Part shown: in pieces, positions 46,474 through 60,100 of the stretch | How positions within the stretch are numbered: position 1 is the first letter of the stretch | Layout: the number at the start of each line of letters is the position of its first letter | NCBI GenBank assembly: GCA_014898415.1 | Contig: RCTD01000032.1 | Coordinates: 372,001 to 436,000, forward strand | DNA length: 64,000 nucleotides | Direction: 5' to 3' | From: Stromatinia cepivora | Taxonomy: Eukaryota > Ascomycota > Leotiomycetes > Helotiales > Sclerotiniaceae | The notes under the pieces: model-generated | What the model was told of the DNA's origin: nothing | The model's database searches: none | Seen by the model: only the letters and a program-made list of their open reading frames with translations | Made by a program: the position numbers and the translations under genes

Positions 46474-48722
46474 CTAGTATACACGCTTGAAAGGTGGGAC
46501 AGCCTTGCACTCATTCTCATCCAGGGTGTGACCAACGACGGCTCTGTAGGTCAAATCAGTCTTTCCTTGGGGCTTCTTTTGGAAAGTTAAAGAATGCTTC
46601 ATCCATTCTTTGTCATCTCTCTCTGGGTAATCTTCACGGGCATGTGCTCCTCGAGATTCCTTTCTGGCGGCAGCTGCCTCGGCGGTTTGAACACTAGGTC
46701 AAGTTAGTATAAAGATCTTCTAAAATTTGAAGGCATGCACAGGAAGAACTTACGCGCAAGTCAACAAATTTCTCAATTCCAAGGTTTCAACCAAATCCGA
46801 GTTCCAGATCATACTTCGGTCTTGAGTCTTGATATCCTTGAATGTTTGATCGACAGCGTTGATCTTTGTGACACCCTCATCCAAACTCTCTTGAGTTCTG
46901 AACACACTGACATCTGTCTGCATGGTCTTTTGCATGGCTAAACGGATTTCGTGTGTGCTCTTGGTACCATCGGCAGTTCTGATTTGGTCGAGAACACTGA
47001 TAGATTCGGCACCAGCATCAGCACTGATTTCCTTGTGTGGCATACCAGGCTCGAAGTTATCGCGAATAGTGTGGGATACTGCACGACCAAAAACAATCAA
47101 ATCAAGAAGTGAGTTGGCACCGAGACGGTTGGCACCATGTACGGAAACACAAGCAGCCTCACCACATGCGAAAAGACCTGGTACAACCTTATCCTTACCC
47201 TCAGCATCAACAGTGAGAACCTCACCAGTGTACTTGGTTGGAATACCACCCATGTTGTAGTGGACGGTTGGGAGAACTGGGATAGGTTGTTTGGTAACAT
47301 CGACACCGGAGAAAATGGATGCGGTCTCGGAGATACCTGGAAGACGTTCGTGAAGAACATCAGGTGGAAGATGGCTGAGTTGGAGGTAGATGTGATCCTT
47401 GTCTGGACCAACACCACGTCCGTCTCTAATTTCCATGGTCATTGATCTGGAAACGACATCACGAGAAGCCAAATCCTTAGCAGTTGGTGCATAACGTTCC
47501 ATAAATCTTTCACCCTCAGAGTTGAGAAGATATCCACCCTCACCACGAGCACCCTCAGTGATCAAGCAACCAGCGCCATAAATACCGGTAGGGTGAAATT
47601 GAACGAATTCCAGATCCTGGTTAGGTAATCCTGCACGAGCGACCATAGCCATTCCATCACCAGTACAAGTGTGTGCGGATGTACAACTGAAGTAGGCACG
47701 TCCGTAACCACCGGTGGCCAAAACAGTGTTGTGTGCGCGGAATCTGTGGAGAGTACCATCTTCTTGGTTGTATGCGATTACACCCTTACATTCACCATTC
47801 TCCATAAGTAAGTCGAGTGCGAAGTATTCGATGAAGTAGTTTGTGTTGTGCCTTAAAGATTGACCGTATAGAGTGTGGAGAAGTGCATGTCCGGTTCTGT
47901 CAGCAGCTGCACAACATCTGTATGCTTGACCACCCTTTCCGAACTTTTGTGATTGACCACCGAAGGCACGTTGATAGCTAAATAGACTTTGTTAGTATAG
48001 TGCCATAAATGAGCTACCAGTTCTGCTTACATCTTGCCATCATCAGTTCTTGAAAATGGGCAGCCGTAGTTTTCCAACTCAATGACAGATGCTGGTGCTT
48101 CTCTTGTCATATAATGAATAGCATCTTGATCTCCTAACCAATCTGAACCCTTAACAGTATCGTACATGTGCCATCTCCAGTCGTCCTCGTGCATATTACC
48201 CAGGGCGGCATTAATACCTCCTTGCGCCGCTACCGTATGTGATCGAGTTGGGAAAAGTTTCGATATGCACGCAGTGTTGAAACCAGCCTCCGCAAGACCG
48301 AATGCTGCTCTTAAACCTGCTCCTCCAGCACCAATGACAATAGCGTCATATTCGTGATCCTACCCAAACAATCAGACACAGCATACTTTCACATGTAACT
48401 CGGTATACATACTACGACGGGGTATTTATTGCTCACGAAAGGCGAGGCTTCCTTTGCTCGAAGTGGCGCATGTGTGATAATTCGAGCTGCAGATTAGATA
48501 TTAGCCATTGGTCCGGACATTAAAACTGTGGCAGATATACCTGCAGGTCTCGTCGATGAGAAAGATCTGGTTTGATTTTTCAATGCCCTCGAGAACTAGC
48601 ATAATGGTAAAGATTAGCATTGTTATTTTTTTGGTCTTGACAGACGCGGGGCCCGAGGTTAAAGAGTGGAACGAACATACCGAAGGACCAGCTGTGAATC
48701 TACGCATAGCAAATGAAGACAT
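46474..48722 (-). CDS. SDH1: Succinate dehydrogenase flavoprotein subunit, mitochondrial
   Basis: Six exons: 48681-48722, 48541-48595, 48413-48486, 48031-48359, 46754-47977 and 46474-46693; 647 aa, the family length. The first residues form a mitochondrial presequence ([14 protein letters not shown] then [20 protein letters not shown]), split over three small exons. Key parts: FAD-binding [28 protein letters not shown] with the His that carries covalent [36 protein letters not shown]. It ends [11 protein letters not shown]1 oxidises succinate to fumarate and passes electrons to SDH2 in complex II of the inner membrane. Fungicides of the SDHI class bind the B/C/D subunits, not this one. All five introns are GT-AG. 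Confidence 0.97.
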
Positions 48723-51024
48723 TGTGTAGAATATTATGAAAAGAAAGATGAGAGAAGAAGAGTTGTGTGCAACACCAGAATTAATAAGAAGTTTCTTCTA
48801 TAATAGACCTTTGGAGATTGGCAATGGAGGCAACTCAGGTTAGTGTCAAGGCCCTTCTCCAAATCTTTCAATTCGGCATTAAACAGAAACAGAGCGATGA
48901 TGGCTCGATGTACCTTAGTAAGTTATTTTGATCATCGAACCAATCATATAAATCTATTTCCAATTATTCCCGTTGGCATTCCGATTACAAGTAGCCGAAA
49001 GCCGGAAAACACCGTACACCGTACACCGTACACCCGAATCACCAAAACCGCAAAAACATTAATATTGAATCGAGAAATGCTTTCTATTGAATATAACAAG
49101 TTATCTTTTATACCAATTATATATTTTGAACGTCCAGTACAGCTACACAGAACAGAAGAAAGAACATATCTATCCAATTTTCAACCAGAAATATAAAGTG
49201 GTTGAATTGATATCAATTTCTAAAGAAATGGATGATTAATCGCTTGCGATAGATAAATTTCGTATTCGGGAAAGGAAACCAGCAAGATCCTCGATTAATC
49301 GTTTGTGGGGGGAAACACATCATCATCATCATCATCATACATTTTGTTGATATTTGTAAGTTCCAAAATATCGATATGATGATATAACAGCATTTAGATC
49401 CGAAGTTCGAGCTGTACTGGTCTTCGCAATGAACCTAATCGTCGACGAGAATATCAAGTGGTTTTGTCAAGTTCCGGAATTAGTTTTTGCTGCTTTCATA
49501 GAGAAATCTCTCACTCAGCAAGGTAAAAGAGTAGGTATTCATCTGTTCATTTGTATTTGAGAATCGATGCAGTCAATGCTTGAGTTTACTGATATACTTT
49601 CCAAATATTCTGCCTCCACGGCAGTGGCCCCCGGAGGGCTAGCGGAGCGTCATCTTCAATTAATTGATTGAATCCTGTCAATGGGGGCTAGTACCCAAAC
49701 CCCCATAGCTCGCTGCGCTCGAAGGTCTTTTTTGTTTTTTAAAGATAGTATTTCTCATATAAACAGCCTGCCTACACTTGAAAATTGCTTTACCGCGGAT
49801 ACTCACTCGAAGTCTCATATAGACGGAATTTCTGTGCGTTACCGATATATGCCATTTACTGGGGATGGTTTGAGTGGTACAGAATATGTTACGGTTGTTT
49901 CATGCCCCAGCATCCGGCAACATGCAGTGCACGAAACGGATAATTTGTTTCTTTCTTGGCATGTCAGTTTATGACGATCCTTCTCTTTACTCCTAGCAAT
50001 GAGGTTGAAATACCCATGTTATATCACAAGCTATAAGATGCAAGCCTCCTTCCCCACAGTTTCCCCGGAAAAGTAAGAGTTCTGGTCCGGACTCACCGCA
50101 CACTAAGGGAAATCATATCAAAATTAACGATTTTTTAATTTTCCAAATCTTTGTTATTTATATGAAAATTTAAAATAATTTATTAAAATCTATATTTATA
50201 TAAAGATAATTATTCGAAATTTATTAAATATTAAATAAAATATTTTTATATATTTTTGTTTTGAAATTATATATATTCGAAATCAAAAAAGCCAAAAAAA
50301 TTCGAAAAATTCGTTTATTTTATATAAGAAAAACATTATATATTCGAAATTTTAAAAAATTTGAATTTTCAATTAGTATAATTTTTAAATAAAAATTATA
50401 AAAAATAAAATAGAAACTTTTTTATGATTTAATTGTATTTAATTATTATATTACAAAATTTCAAATATTTTTATTTAATATTGAAAAAGTTATTTGGTGT
50501 TTAATTTTGTATGAGAAAATATGGTTTTTGCAGGGATTCTGTCACGAATTCGAATGGTGTGCGGTGAGTAGATTCCAGAACTCTTACCTCGTAGTCATTT
50601 CACAGTATGTGATGACCAGGATGAATGGCGGCAGAAAGTCCCTACGGCGCCGACCTATAGCAAAATATATTGGGATTTAATAAATTCCATCTTTTAAGTA
50701 TCACGTTCGCCGGCAAGATCTTCCGTATAATTTACAATAGTATGAAATATTGCTCAAGCGACCAAACGGATAATGGGATACCTTTCAAAATCTGGACCTA
50801 ATGTTGTGTTTTCGGCATATCCTTTCTTTTGCTATCCCACGAATAGATAATTTAGAATTCATCCCTCAAGTATCACGACATTTCTGATTGGGCAATGTCC
50901 TTCTCCAACCCGTGAATTCATATATAGGTAGGACTGTCCGCCCATGTTAGAATACGTCTTTCAAAATTCTCTTCCCACGGGTTCTATGTACATTTTTCGG
51001 TGAATTCTGTAGAAAGTTACCAAT
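48723..51024. other. Intergenic between SDH1 and cellobiose dehydrogenase, with a MITE
   Basis: 2.3 kb between divergent genes. It holds an ACCGTAC repeat at 49010-49030, a CATCAT run at 49318-49338, GC-rich palindromic words at 49618-49650 and 49682-49724, the MITE at 50073-50587, and the cellobiose dehydrogenase promoter. Frames at 48843-49196 and 49681-49974 have no features. Confidence 0.55.
50073..50587. mobile_element. Probable MITE with 33-bp terminal inverted repeats
   Basis: The left end 50073-50105 (GTAAGAGTTCTGG, five variable bases, then ACTCACCGCACAC) is the inverted complement of the right end 50555-50587, differing only in the middle block and the last bases. The 450 bp between are extremely AT-rich and have no coding frame. 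If the true ends are AGAGTTCTGG, a TA dinucleotide flanks each side, as for Tc1/mariner-type elements; this detail is inference. Confidence 0.75.
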
Positions 51025-54000
51025 ATGCGGCTTTCTAGTTTATTTTGTGGCATTATCGCCATTGCTTCTTACGGTCGGTTCTGTCCCACATGTATCATGT
51101 CCACGCAGATTCTAACATCTCCTAGCTGTTCGCGAGGTATCAAGTCAAGATTTTGCCGCTCATGGCTATTACACTGAGCCCAACACAGGCATTACATTCT
51201 ATACAAGCACCGAAGGTAATGGCACGATCGTGGGCGATGGGGAATTCTCGTTAGTTTCACAAGGAGGCTACACCTTCGGAATGGCATTGCCCCCTAGTGC
51301 GTTGACTACAGACTCTTATGACTATATTGGCTTAATTGTGAGTCCGGTCCATCCCTACAATATGACAATAGCTAATTGAAACAAGATCGGTTCACTTCCC
51401 AATGGTACAGGATGGAGTGGTGTTGTTCACGGTCAACAGCTTAGTGCTTCAATGCCAGGACATCTACTACTAATTGCTTGGCCTTACAATGGTCAAATAA
51501 TAACTTCATTTCGTTACGGGTAAGTCTTTTCAACTCTTCTATATCTAATATTGTTATAGCTGTGAGCTGACAGATATCGAATAGTTCTTATTCTACACCT
51601 GGACTATATGGTGGATCTGCGAGTGTAACACAACTCTACTCCTCTGTCAATTCTACACACTGGGTCCTCGTCTACAAATGCACCAATTGCTTCAAATTCG
51701 ATGATCCAACTCAAACAGAATACAATGTTAGCACATCGGCAGGTAGTTTCGAGTATGGATGGGCTCAAAATATTGGAGCTCCAGATAACCCTTCTGATCC
51801 TGCTAATGCAGTCATATATCGTAAGATCTTTGAGTAATTTCGTTATACCTTGAGCTTAAGCACGTTCTTTGTGTGTATCTAGTGCCACACTCAGCCCTTC
51901 TTTTATTTTTTCTATTCCATCATAAACTTTCTAACGACAACAGAGCACAATAATGGCATGGGAGAATTTTCTATTAAAGTGGCTTCCGCAACCCAGTCCT
52001 CTTATTCGCAATGGGCTACTATGACTGCCACTATCACAGCGACTACCGGTACAGCCACTGCTACCGCTTCTTACTCCACATCTCCAATTCCAACTTCCAC
52101 ATCCTATGATTATATCGTTGTTGGTGGAGGGGTACGTACAATTTCTTTCTTATGGTCGTTACTTGTCATGGAGGAGAGGGATATCATAGGACCTCACTTC
52201 TTTGTGGGCTCCTAGGCTGTCCTCTCAAGTCATGATATTGATTTTATATCCTTAATTTTTAGAATCGGAATACTAAATTTTCATCTACTCCAGGCTGGAG
52301 GAGTTCCGATGGCAGACAAACTCGCCCAAAGTGGAAAGTCTGTGCTCTTGATAGAAAAGGGAGTTGCCTCTTCGGCTAGATGGGGTGGAAGTAAGTACTA
52401 TAATTACCATAAACTGCACCCGCTAACAATGTCTAGCCATTCGACCTGAAAGTGGCTGGCTTTCTGGAAGTAATCTCACTTGGTTTGATATTCCAGGAGA
52501 ATGTAACAGGATCTGGCATGGTGGAAGTGTTGGTGTCGCTTGTGATGATGTCGATCAAATGGCTGGATGCGTTTTGGGTGGAGGTACTGCTGTCAATGCA
52601 GGTCTATGGTGGAATCCAGATCCATCAGATTGGGATTACAATTTTCCTCCTGGATGGCAATCAAAAGATGTAGCAGCCGCTACCTCGAGAGTCTTCAGCA
52701 CAATTCCCGGCACGGATCATCCTTCGATGGATGGTAAATTATACCTTCAGTCAGGGTACAACATTGTCGCAGGCGGTCTTAAAAATGCTGGCTGGACAAA
52801 TGTCACAGCGAACAGTGTACCGGCCCAAAAGAATCGAACATTTGCCTATGCGCCATACATGTACATCAATGGAGAGCGTGGTGGTCCATTAGCAACCTAT
52901 TTGGTGGATGCAAACAAGCGCTCCAACTTCCATATGTGGCTTAACACTAGTGTGAAGAGAATCATTCGTGATGGAGGACATGCAACAGGTTTATTGGTTG
53001 AAGCTACAAATAATGGAGGTCGACAAGGAGTAATTAATCTGACAGCAGTCACAGGTCGAGTAATAGTAGCAGCGGGTACTTTTGGAACTCCCAAACTCCT
53101 TTTCAGAAGTGGAATCGGTCCCACAGATCAACTAAACGTAGTTCTTTCCTCCACCGACGGCCCAACAATGATTAATTCAAGCTACTGGTATAATCTCCCT
53201 GTCGGCTACAATCTCGACGACCACCTTAACACCGACACACAAATCTCTCATCCTAATATATCCTACTACGATTGGGTAGCAGCATGGAATACCCCGATCA
53301 CCACAGATGCCACCTCCTACCTAACCAAACGCATTGGACCCCTCGCCCAAGCAGCCCCGGACATAGGCCCCATGTTCTGGGAGCAAATCACTCCCGGCGA
53401 TGGCATTCCCCGCGCCATCCAATGGACCTCACGAGTCGAGGGTGATACACCCAACGCCATGACCCTCTCCTCCTACCTCGGACGCGGTCAAGTGGGTCCT
53501 CGAGGACGAACAACAATAAGTAAAGGTCTCACCATGTCCGTCTCTACCATGCCATGGGGAAACAAATATGATCTTGCTGCAGTCGCCACAGCTATCGATC
53601 ACATGGTCGCAGCCCTATCGACGGTTAAAAATCTAACGTTTATTTATCCGCCGCCTGGAACGACAGGTGCACAATATGTGGCCAGTGTACCGCTTACGTA
53701 TGGAAATATTGGAGCGAGACGTTCGAATCATTGGTTAGGAACTGCGAAAATGGGGACAGATTCGGGACTGCTTGGTGGGACTTCGGTGGTTGATTTAAAT
53801 GCGCTTGTTTATGGAACTGATAATATTCATGTTGTTGGTATGTATTTTTTTCTACCGTTTCATTTAATTCATCTTTTCTTCAAGCCCTCATCCTTTAATA
53901 TCCCTTCCGAAATAATCATATACTAATAATTCCAGACGCATCCATCTTCCCGGGTATGCCCTCCACAAACCCTAGTTCCCTAATCGTCATAGCGGCCGAA

Positions 54001-54232
54001 CATGCAAGTCAGAAAATCCTCGCATTACCTACTTTAAAAGCATTACCTCGATTTGCGCAGTGTGGAGGCTCAAATTTTGATTACACGACTGGAGGTGCTT
54101 GTGCAGCGTCTTATAAGTGTACGGTGGGGAATTCGTATTATTGGCAGGTATGTATTTTGTAATCTTATTATGGGGAGCTTTCCAGGGCATTGTATGATTT
54201 GGGACTAATGTGATTTTTTGTAGTGTTTGTGA
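51025..54232 (+). CDS. Cellobiose dehydrogenase (haem domain, GMC flavin domain, CBM1)
   Basis: Nine exons: 51025-51073, 51126-51337, 51386-51519, 51585-51820, 51944-52131, 52294-52390, 52437-53837, 53936-54147 and 54224-54232; 845 aa. A signal peptide (MRLSSLFCGIIAIASYA) is followed by the cytochrome domain (about 20-220) with the likely haem ligands Met in YTFGMALP and His in STHWVLVYKC. A Ser/Thr/Ala-rich linker leads to the GMC oxidoreductase domain with DYIVVGGGAGG (FAD) near 268 and the catalytic-region SNHWLGTAKMG. The last 35 residues are a family 1 cellulose-binding module (QCGG ... YYWQCL). The enzyme oxidises cellobiose outside the cell and passes electrons to lytic polysaccharide monooxygenases. 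The final exon encodes only Cys-Leu-stop. Confidence 0.95.
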
Positions 54233-57152
54233 GGTTAGAAGGGGAGAGAGGGGGATTGTAGAGGGATGGAATGCATGGAATGGAGTGCATGAATCAGAGG
54301 CATGAATGGAGAAGAAAGTGTGTGTGGAAATTCATCGTTGTGCTCCGGTTACATTGTACATACTTCCTCCGATCGATAATCTAGAAACACATCCTTTCTT
54401 TTCCTTCTTCTTTTTCCTAATTTTACTGTTTGGTATCAATGTTACTTTATTCGTGTCAGATGCGGAAGTTTACATGATTCCATTTAGCCTATGTACCCCA
54501 GATCATTCATTCTTTCTTTCATCCACCCTCATGCAATGTAACCCACCCACCCACCAATTTATAAAGTAAATTCCCCGATGCATAGAACCCTAACATGTAA
54601 GCTTAACAACATATATTCCAAATTTCGGAATCAAGGACCGTTGGATCTCTTTCCTTCTTTCCTTCGTGCCTCCTTTCCTTCATATCCTGGCACTAGCTCA
54701 ATCACATCATCTAAGGAATATTCAATATTCAATATCGTATTCGAGAACTAAATACTTGGTACATAGTTAGATACTTATCTTATTTTATTTTAAGTTATAT
54801 TGTATATTTGAAGTATACAAAGAGTTGAATCACATGATGGGGGGATCTATTGGATAGCCAATTTGGTATCCCACCGTACCGGTATGAATATAACTCCTCG
54901 TATCTCATTCAGTGATAATACGTAGAATTTTATTATTAATGAATGTAAGGCTTACCACAGTGCAATCATACCGACGCTGGTCTTGAGCAGACAGCGGAAT
55001 TAGTAGTCGTCAACCTCACTAAATTCTTGTTATTTGCAATTGATTTGGAAGGAACTCGGGGATTTGGATATAAGAGAGCGGAGTTTCTAGTACCTGTTGT
55101 ACCTATACGCTAAGTTTGGTTTTTATGAATAGTGGGTGGATAATGGATAAGTGGCTATGTGAGGCCATGGCCAGCTGGGCTCGAGACTCGAAGGTTAGGG
55201 GCGAGGATGTATATTTGATGTGTATAGTTTTATTGTTCTTCATTTTGTTATGGTATTTTGCGCTAGATTGTTTATCGGATGAGTCGAATTTCATCCTGTG
55301 AGTGTGTATCTCGCTCTGGAAAGAGTCTTTATTTCATTGGTATGTCTACTTGGCATATTTACTTTTCGTTCTGATTCTCACTTAAGTGCAGTCTAACATC
55401 TTAGCTCCTAACTTCTTCCTGTTTTTCTTGTGGGGAGGGGGCGAAGACCTCGACTCACTCACAACCAGGGCTGGGCAAAAGGTGGGGTATACCCAGGGTA
55501 ACCCAGGGTAAATTCAATCGAAAAGTTATTTTATTAAAGTTCTACAGAGTAGAATAATTATTTTATAAAATATTTTAGATATTATAATATTCATAAGTAT
55601 ATAGTATATAAGATTATATATTTGATAAGGATTGAATATTATTCGAAAATCCTGATTATATAATCAATATATTATATAATCTAATATAATGACAATTTAC
55701 CAAAATTCAAAACAAATGACCCTCCTATCAATAACAAAAGAACCCATTCTTCTTCTGATGTACACACAACATATACAGCCCTGGTGGGTTGTCACATGAA
55801 TCACTTCCTGTTTCATACCTTACTCATTCACTCTCCTTTTGCACACTTCACTCCTAATCGGGATTAGACCCTCTCTTGTTCTTCCCACCATGTATATTAC
55901 TCTTACTGAAGAAAATTCAGCTTCTTCTTCTTCTTCTCCCTTCCTTAGTTTAGAACCTTCAATAAATAGCATTCATGCAAAGTGTCTCCTATGTGAGATC
56001 CCTTTTGCAGCGCTATCACATAGGGTTAGGATACTTTGGTTCGACACTTTGAGTGGAATTTCTCGGGGGTGAATATTTGAGATAATGGATTTGGGATACA
56101 CCTCCTCTCTATACATTTACATAACATTTTACATAGCGTAGCTTAGATCTTACATAGATCATCTAAACACTCTAGATAATTGGAACATCTAGAATAGTCT
56201 AGAATAAGAACAATACAATTTACAAACAATAAATCCCAAACTTCAAGCTTGCATAATATTTAGTCTTTAGATGGAAAATTCAATGAAAACTTAGATCTAT
56301 GCGCATGATCTCTCGGTTGGTGATGAGGACGATCGTGTATGGATATCACGAAGCATTGACAGAAACAGAACGATCATATATATGAAACGGCATTGAATGA
56401 TAATGAAAATATTGGTGGGCTGGTACATTCTTGGGGTATGAATCTTTTTCGAGCGGGAGATGAAATTGAAGATGTGGTCGGAAGAAAAAATTGGCATGTA
56501 ATTGGTTCTCTGGAAGGGAGGCATTGCGAAATTACTAGTGTGAATCGTATAGATCTTGTGAATATTGTGAATTCTGATGAAGTGACGAGTGGCTCAAGTG
56601 ATATGGATGGGACGTAGTATTATATGGAGTGGCGTAAATAGTAGATCTTGATTCGATACCGTCGCCGTTCTTGGTCATGATTGCAGTTGGCTCTCGCATT
56701 GATAATCTAAGCTCAAATTCCAGTAAGGATTGAATGAAGTGTAAAGTATGGAGACATCGCATTCTGAGGTTTTCTCGCTTCGTCCCGCGGAAAAAGCGAC
56801 GATGACTTTCAGAATGGAGACGTCGTCAACTACAATGTTTCCTTCGGTATTATTTGTTGATATTGCGGCTTCTATTTCAGCTCCGTTTCTCATAAGATCT
56901 CTTACACACCGTTATGCGAAACACCTGGTCATTCTATTTCTCTTCATACTCATACTCATACATTGAAACTCAAGAAATCGAACACCTCCCTTCGTATCAA
57001 TTATCATCTATCTGAAGTTTTTTTCGATCATACAACAAAATAGGCCAACTATATAGCCGACAACACCCATTAAACACCTGTTAATCAAGAAACGGGTTTT
57101 GGGAAATATATATATACAACAATAACGTACCCATTGTACCATTTATCAGCAT
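54233..57152. other. Intergenic, no supported gene; contains a MITE candidate
   Basis: 2.9 kb of convergent spacer. Short frames (54306-54569, 55116-55301, 55839-56072, 56393-56617, 56748-56966) exist on both strands without domains. A candidate hAT-like insertion lies at 55465-55784 and is AT-rich inside. CACCCACC and TTCCTTCTTTCC simple runs occur near 54540 and 54650. Confidence 0.5.
55465..55784. mobile_element. Candidate short inverted-repeat element (hAT-like ends)
   Basis: CCAGGGCTG at 55465-55473 is matched by CAGCCCTGG at 55776-55784, with an AT-rich core between. CAGGGCTG-type ends are common in hAT MITEs. I find no clear 8-bp duplication, so this is tentative. Confidence 0.4.
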
Positions 57153-60100
57153 CTAAAGAACACACGCCCTAATAATCTTCTGGACCATGAAAGCTTGATC
57201 ATCAACCGTAGCACCCATTGCGGCCACATCATCAGCCTTCATCTCTTTTCGCAAAGCTGCAACTTCACTCAAGCCTTCAGCATCTCTCGGGGCAGCTGCC
57301 AACCCACCAAGACCAAATAAGAGACCGAGGGCTGTCATGGGAGCACTAGACGGATCCTCAACAACGCTATAGATAGAGAGGGCTGCATTTGCCGCTTCTC
57401 CAGCTATCGCAATAGAACGTGCAAGAGCCGTCAACCCCGCAAGCGCGGCACCGGCTTCTCCAACAAATGGCACCACACCTAACACAGCGGTCAAAACAAG
57501 CAAAATGAGTCTCTTTTTCTCTTCCTCTTTCTCTGTTTCGCCTAAGACTTTCACCTGGTCCATAGATTGGATGGCTTGTGAAGCCATGGCCACGGGCATG
57601 GCATATGATTCAATCACATCGGTTCCAGAGCCATTCCATTGTCCGAGTATCATATCCAGACGGGTGGCGGCTATGTCCAATGGTAGCTGGTCCATGGCGG
57701 GTCCCGCCTTGGTGAATAAATCCTTGGGGTTTGTGATGGTGATGCTATCTGCCATTTGTGGGTAACCGAACCATTTTTCGAGATGCGTTACGCATGGAAC
57801 AACCACTAGTTCTTCAAGTCCATCGACAGGAATGCAGTTTGAAGAGTTCCAGTCTACCTCAGTCAAGACGACCCAGTCTGCTTCTATGCCGTAATTCTCC
57901 TGCAGATCAGCGTAGAACCCAGTAGAGTTGGTGATTGTGTAGTAAATATAGAAGTCGTTGACACCTCGCGCCACTGGACATGCTTGAGTTGTGCCATTCA
58001 CCCCCGTGCCTTCGGAAAAGTCGTAATATGTGCATTCGAAATATTTATTTCCCGGTGCTGTCGCATCCCATACATTTTTCGTAGTGCTCCAACCCATGAA
58101 GGCATCTAGCAGCAATGGAATCTCATCTTTGATGTATGTTTGGTAGTATCCGAAGAGAGCGTCGTAGCCATCGTTTGCGTCATTGTATTCTGCCAGTTCG
58201 CCTGTAACGTTGTTATGCAGAACATCTAGTATATATATCGTATTGCAATAAGTGGGATAATTGCCAGAGGCGGCGTACAAGGCGTCCATATCTGTGAAAG
58301 TAAGGCTGAAGTCGCAGGGAGGCGGACCATCGGAAGTTTCGCAAGCACAGTATCCACCGGTTTCACAGGCAAAAGAGCAGAGGTCAATCTGATCCCGATC
58401 GCTTGGGTCAGCGACAAAAGAGACAACGTCAGGAATGTCGACTCCATCTGGTAAGACCAATGCTCCAAAGGATGTGCACAGACAGAGATGTATGGGACAG
58501 TATCCAAGTCTGCAGGTAAAAGAGCAGAGTTCATCCAATCCATCCAAAGCTAGTGCCCGCTCTCCACCCGTACATGCTTCAGGTAAAAATGGAGACGGGT
58601 TGGGTATAGTGGTAACTTGTAGAGTTGTGGAACACCATTTTGGGAATGTCCATCCATATAGATACTGTGCAAGTTTCAAAATCAGTGCTTATTCAAAATG
58701 ATAGGAGAATTACAGTGCAAGGGGGAGTTCCATGTAAGGCGTAATCCAAATTAAGACAAGGTGACAGGATAGAAATATTGCTTACAGTCCACTGGCACAA
58801 ACCAACATAATTGGAGTCGCTAAGAGCATATCCAACGCCTCCTGTGTTTGTTGGGTAGTCCTTTTGCAATCCTAGAGCAGTACAATAACATGCTGTTCAA
58901 ATTAGTACATGCCAGATACAAGATAGAGAAGGAACGCCGGTGGCTAACTTACCGCCAATAGGACAGTATCCATATGCGCAGACCACAGCACACATCTCAG
59001 CAAAATCCGTGGCACCCGTTCCTTCTATGCAAACAAGGTCTGAAAGATCATGAGGCGTCTCGACGGATATCTTTCCGGGTACGAAATCACCACCAACCCA
59101 GGGATTGAAGTTGGCGTATCCATCCGGGCCACAGCCACCAATAGACTCCCCAGTGATAGTGAGAATTACAACTCCATCCTGAACTAAGTCGGCTGAAACA
59201 GCTCCAGTGCTAGTTACAAGAAGCGAGCCATGATAGACTCCAACTTCTCTAGCAGGTACAGTTTGCTAGGCTGCCGCCGCAACTTGGCTGCCCACATGAA
59301 TCGTCACATTGGCCATGGAACCAAGAGTGGCGGTGAAACCAATATACTTGTATATCATTACATCGGCAGGAATATCCTCAATTTGAAACTGATTGCTGTG
59401 TTCATTGTTGTATTGCCATCACTGCAGTCGTTTGGAGAATGAAGCACTGTGGATTCGATGATTAATAGACATTACAGAAAAGGCTGGTTAACATTTACTA
59501 TATTCAAGAACAAAACTCTCTTCTATAATAATTACTTTTCCGGTCTTATATTGATCAGTTCATACAGCTAATGGGTAAGTCCATGCAAGATGATCCATGC
59601 CAGTTACATAGTCAAAGGTATCGTCTCCATCCTCAAAAGGAGGCGATGAACGTGCATCACTGATGTAGTGCGACTAGACAATTTTTGTTAGACTGGTCAA
59701 AGGGGCCGATGGAGATGAAAGGAGGGGTTGTTAGCTAAATACCTCTCCAAAATCGTTCCAACTAATAATCTCGACATAGTCCGGTTTCTGCAACAAAATC
59801 TCGGTCCAGCGATCATTCCACATACTCATAGAGATATCTGGCCAAACCCATTTTTTGTCAAATCCAGGTAAGTTTGTGTAGAACCACGGGGATGCAGGCA
59901 TCATATAAGGCTTTTTGCCTTTCAAGTGATAGCATGTTAGCAAGTCAAACAATTCTATGGTGGAAAAGAAGATAGTTACCAAGGTATTGCAAATAAGATG
60001 CATCTATATAAGTGTTCATTCTTTCACCATTGTAAGGCCAGGCCGCCCAGTTAAACAAACCATCTGCAACACCACCTTCAAGCTGAACAGCGGCGTCGGC

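Noticed and set aside
48843..49196. 117-codon frame upstream of SDH1
   Set aside because: Contains a tandem ACCGTAC repeat and no domain; it lies in the SDH1 promoter region.
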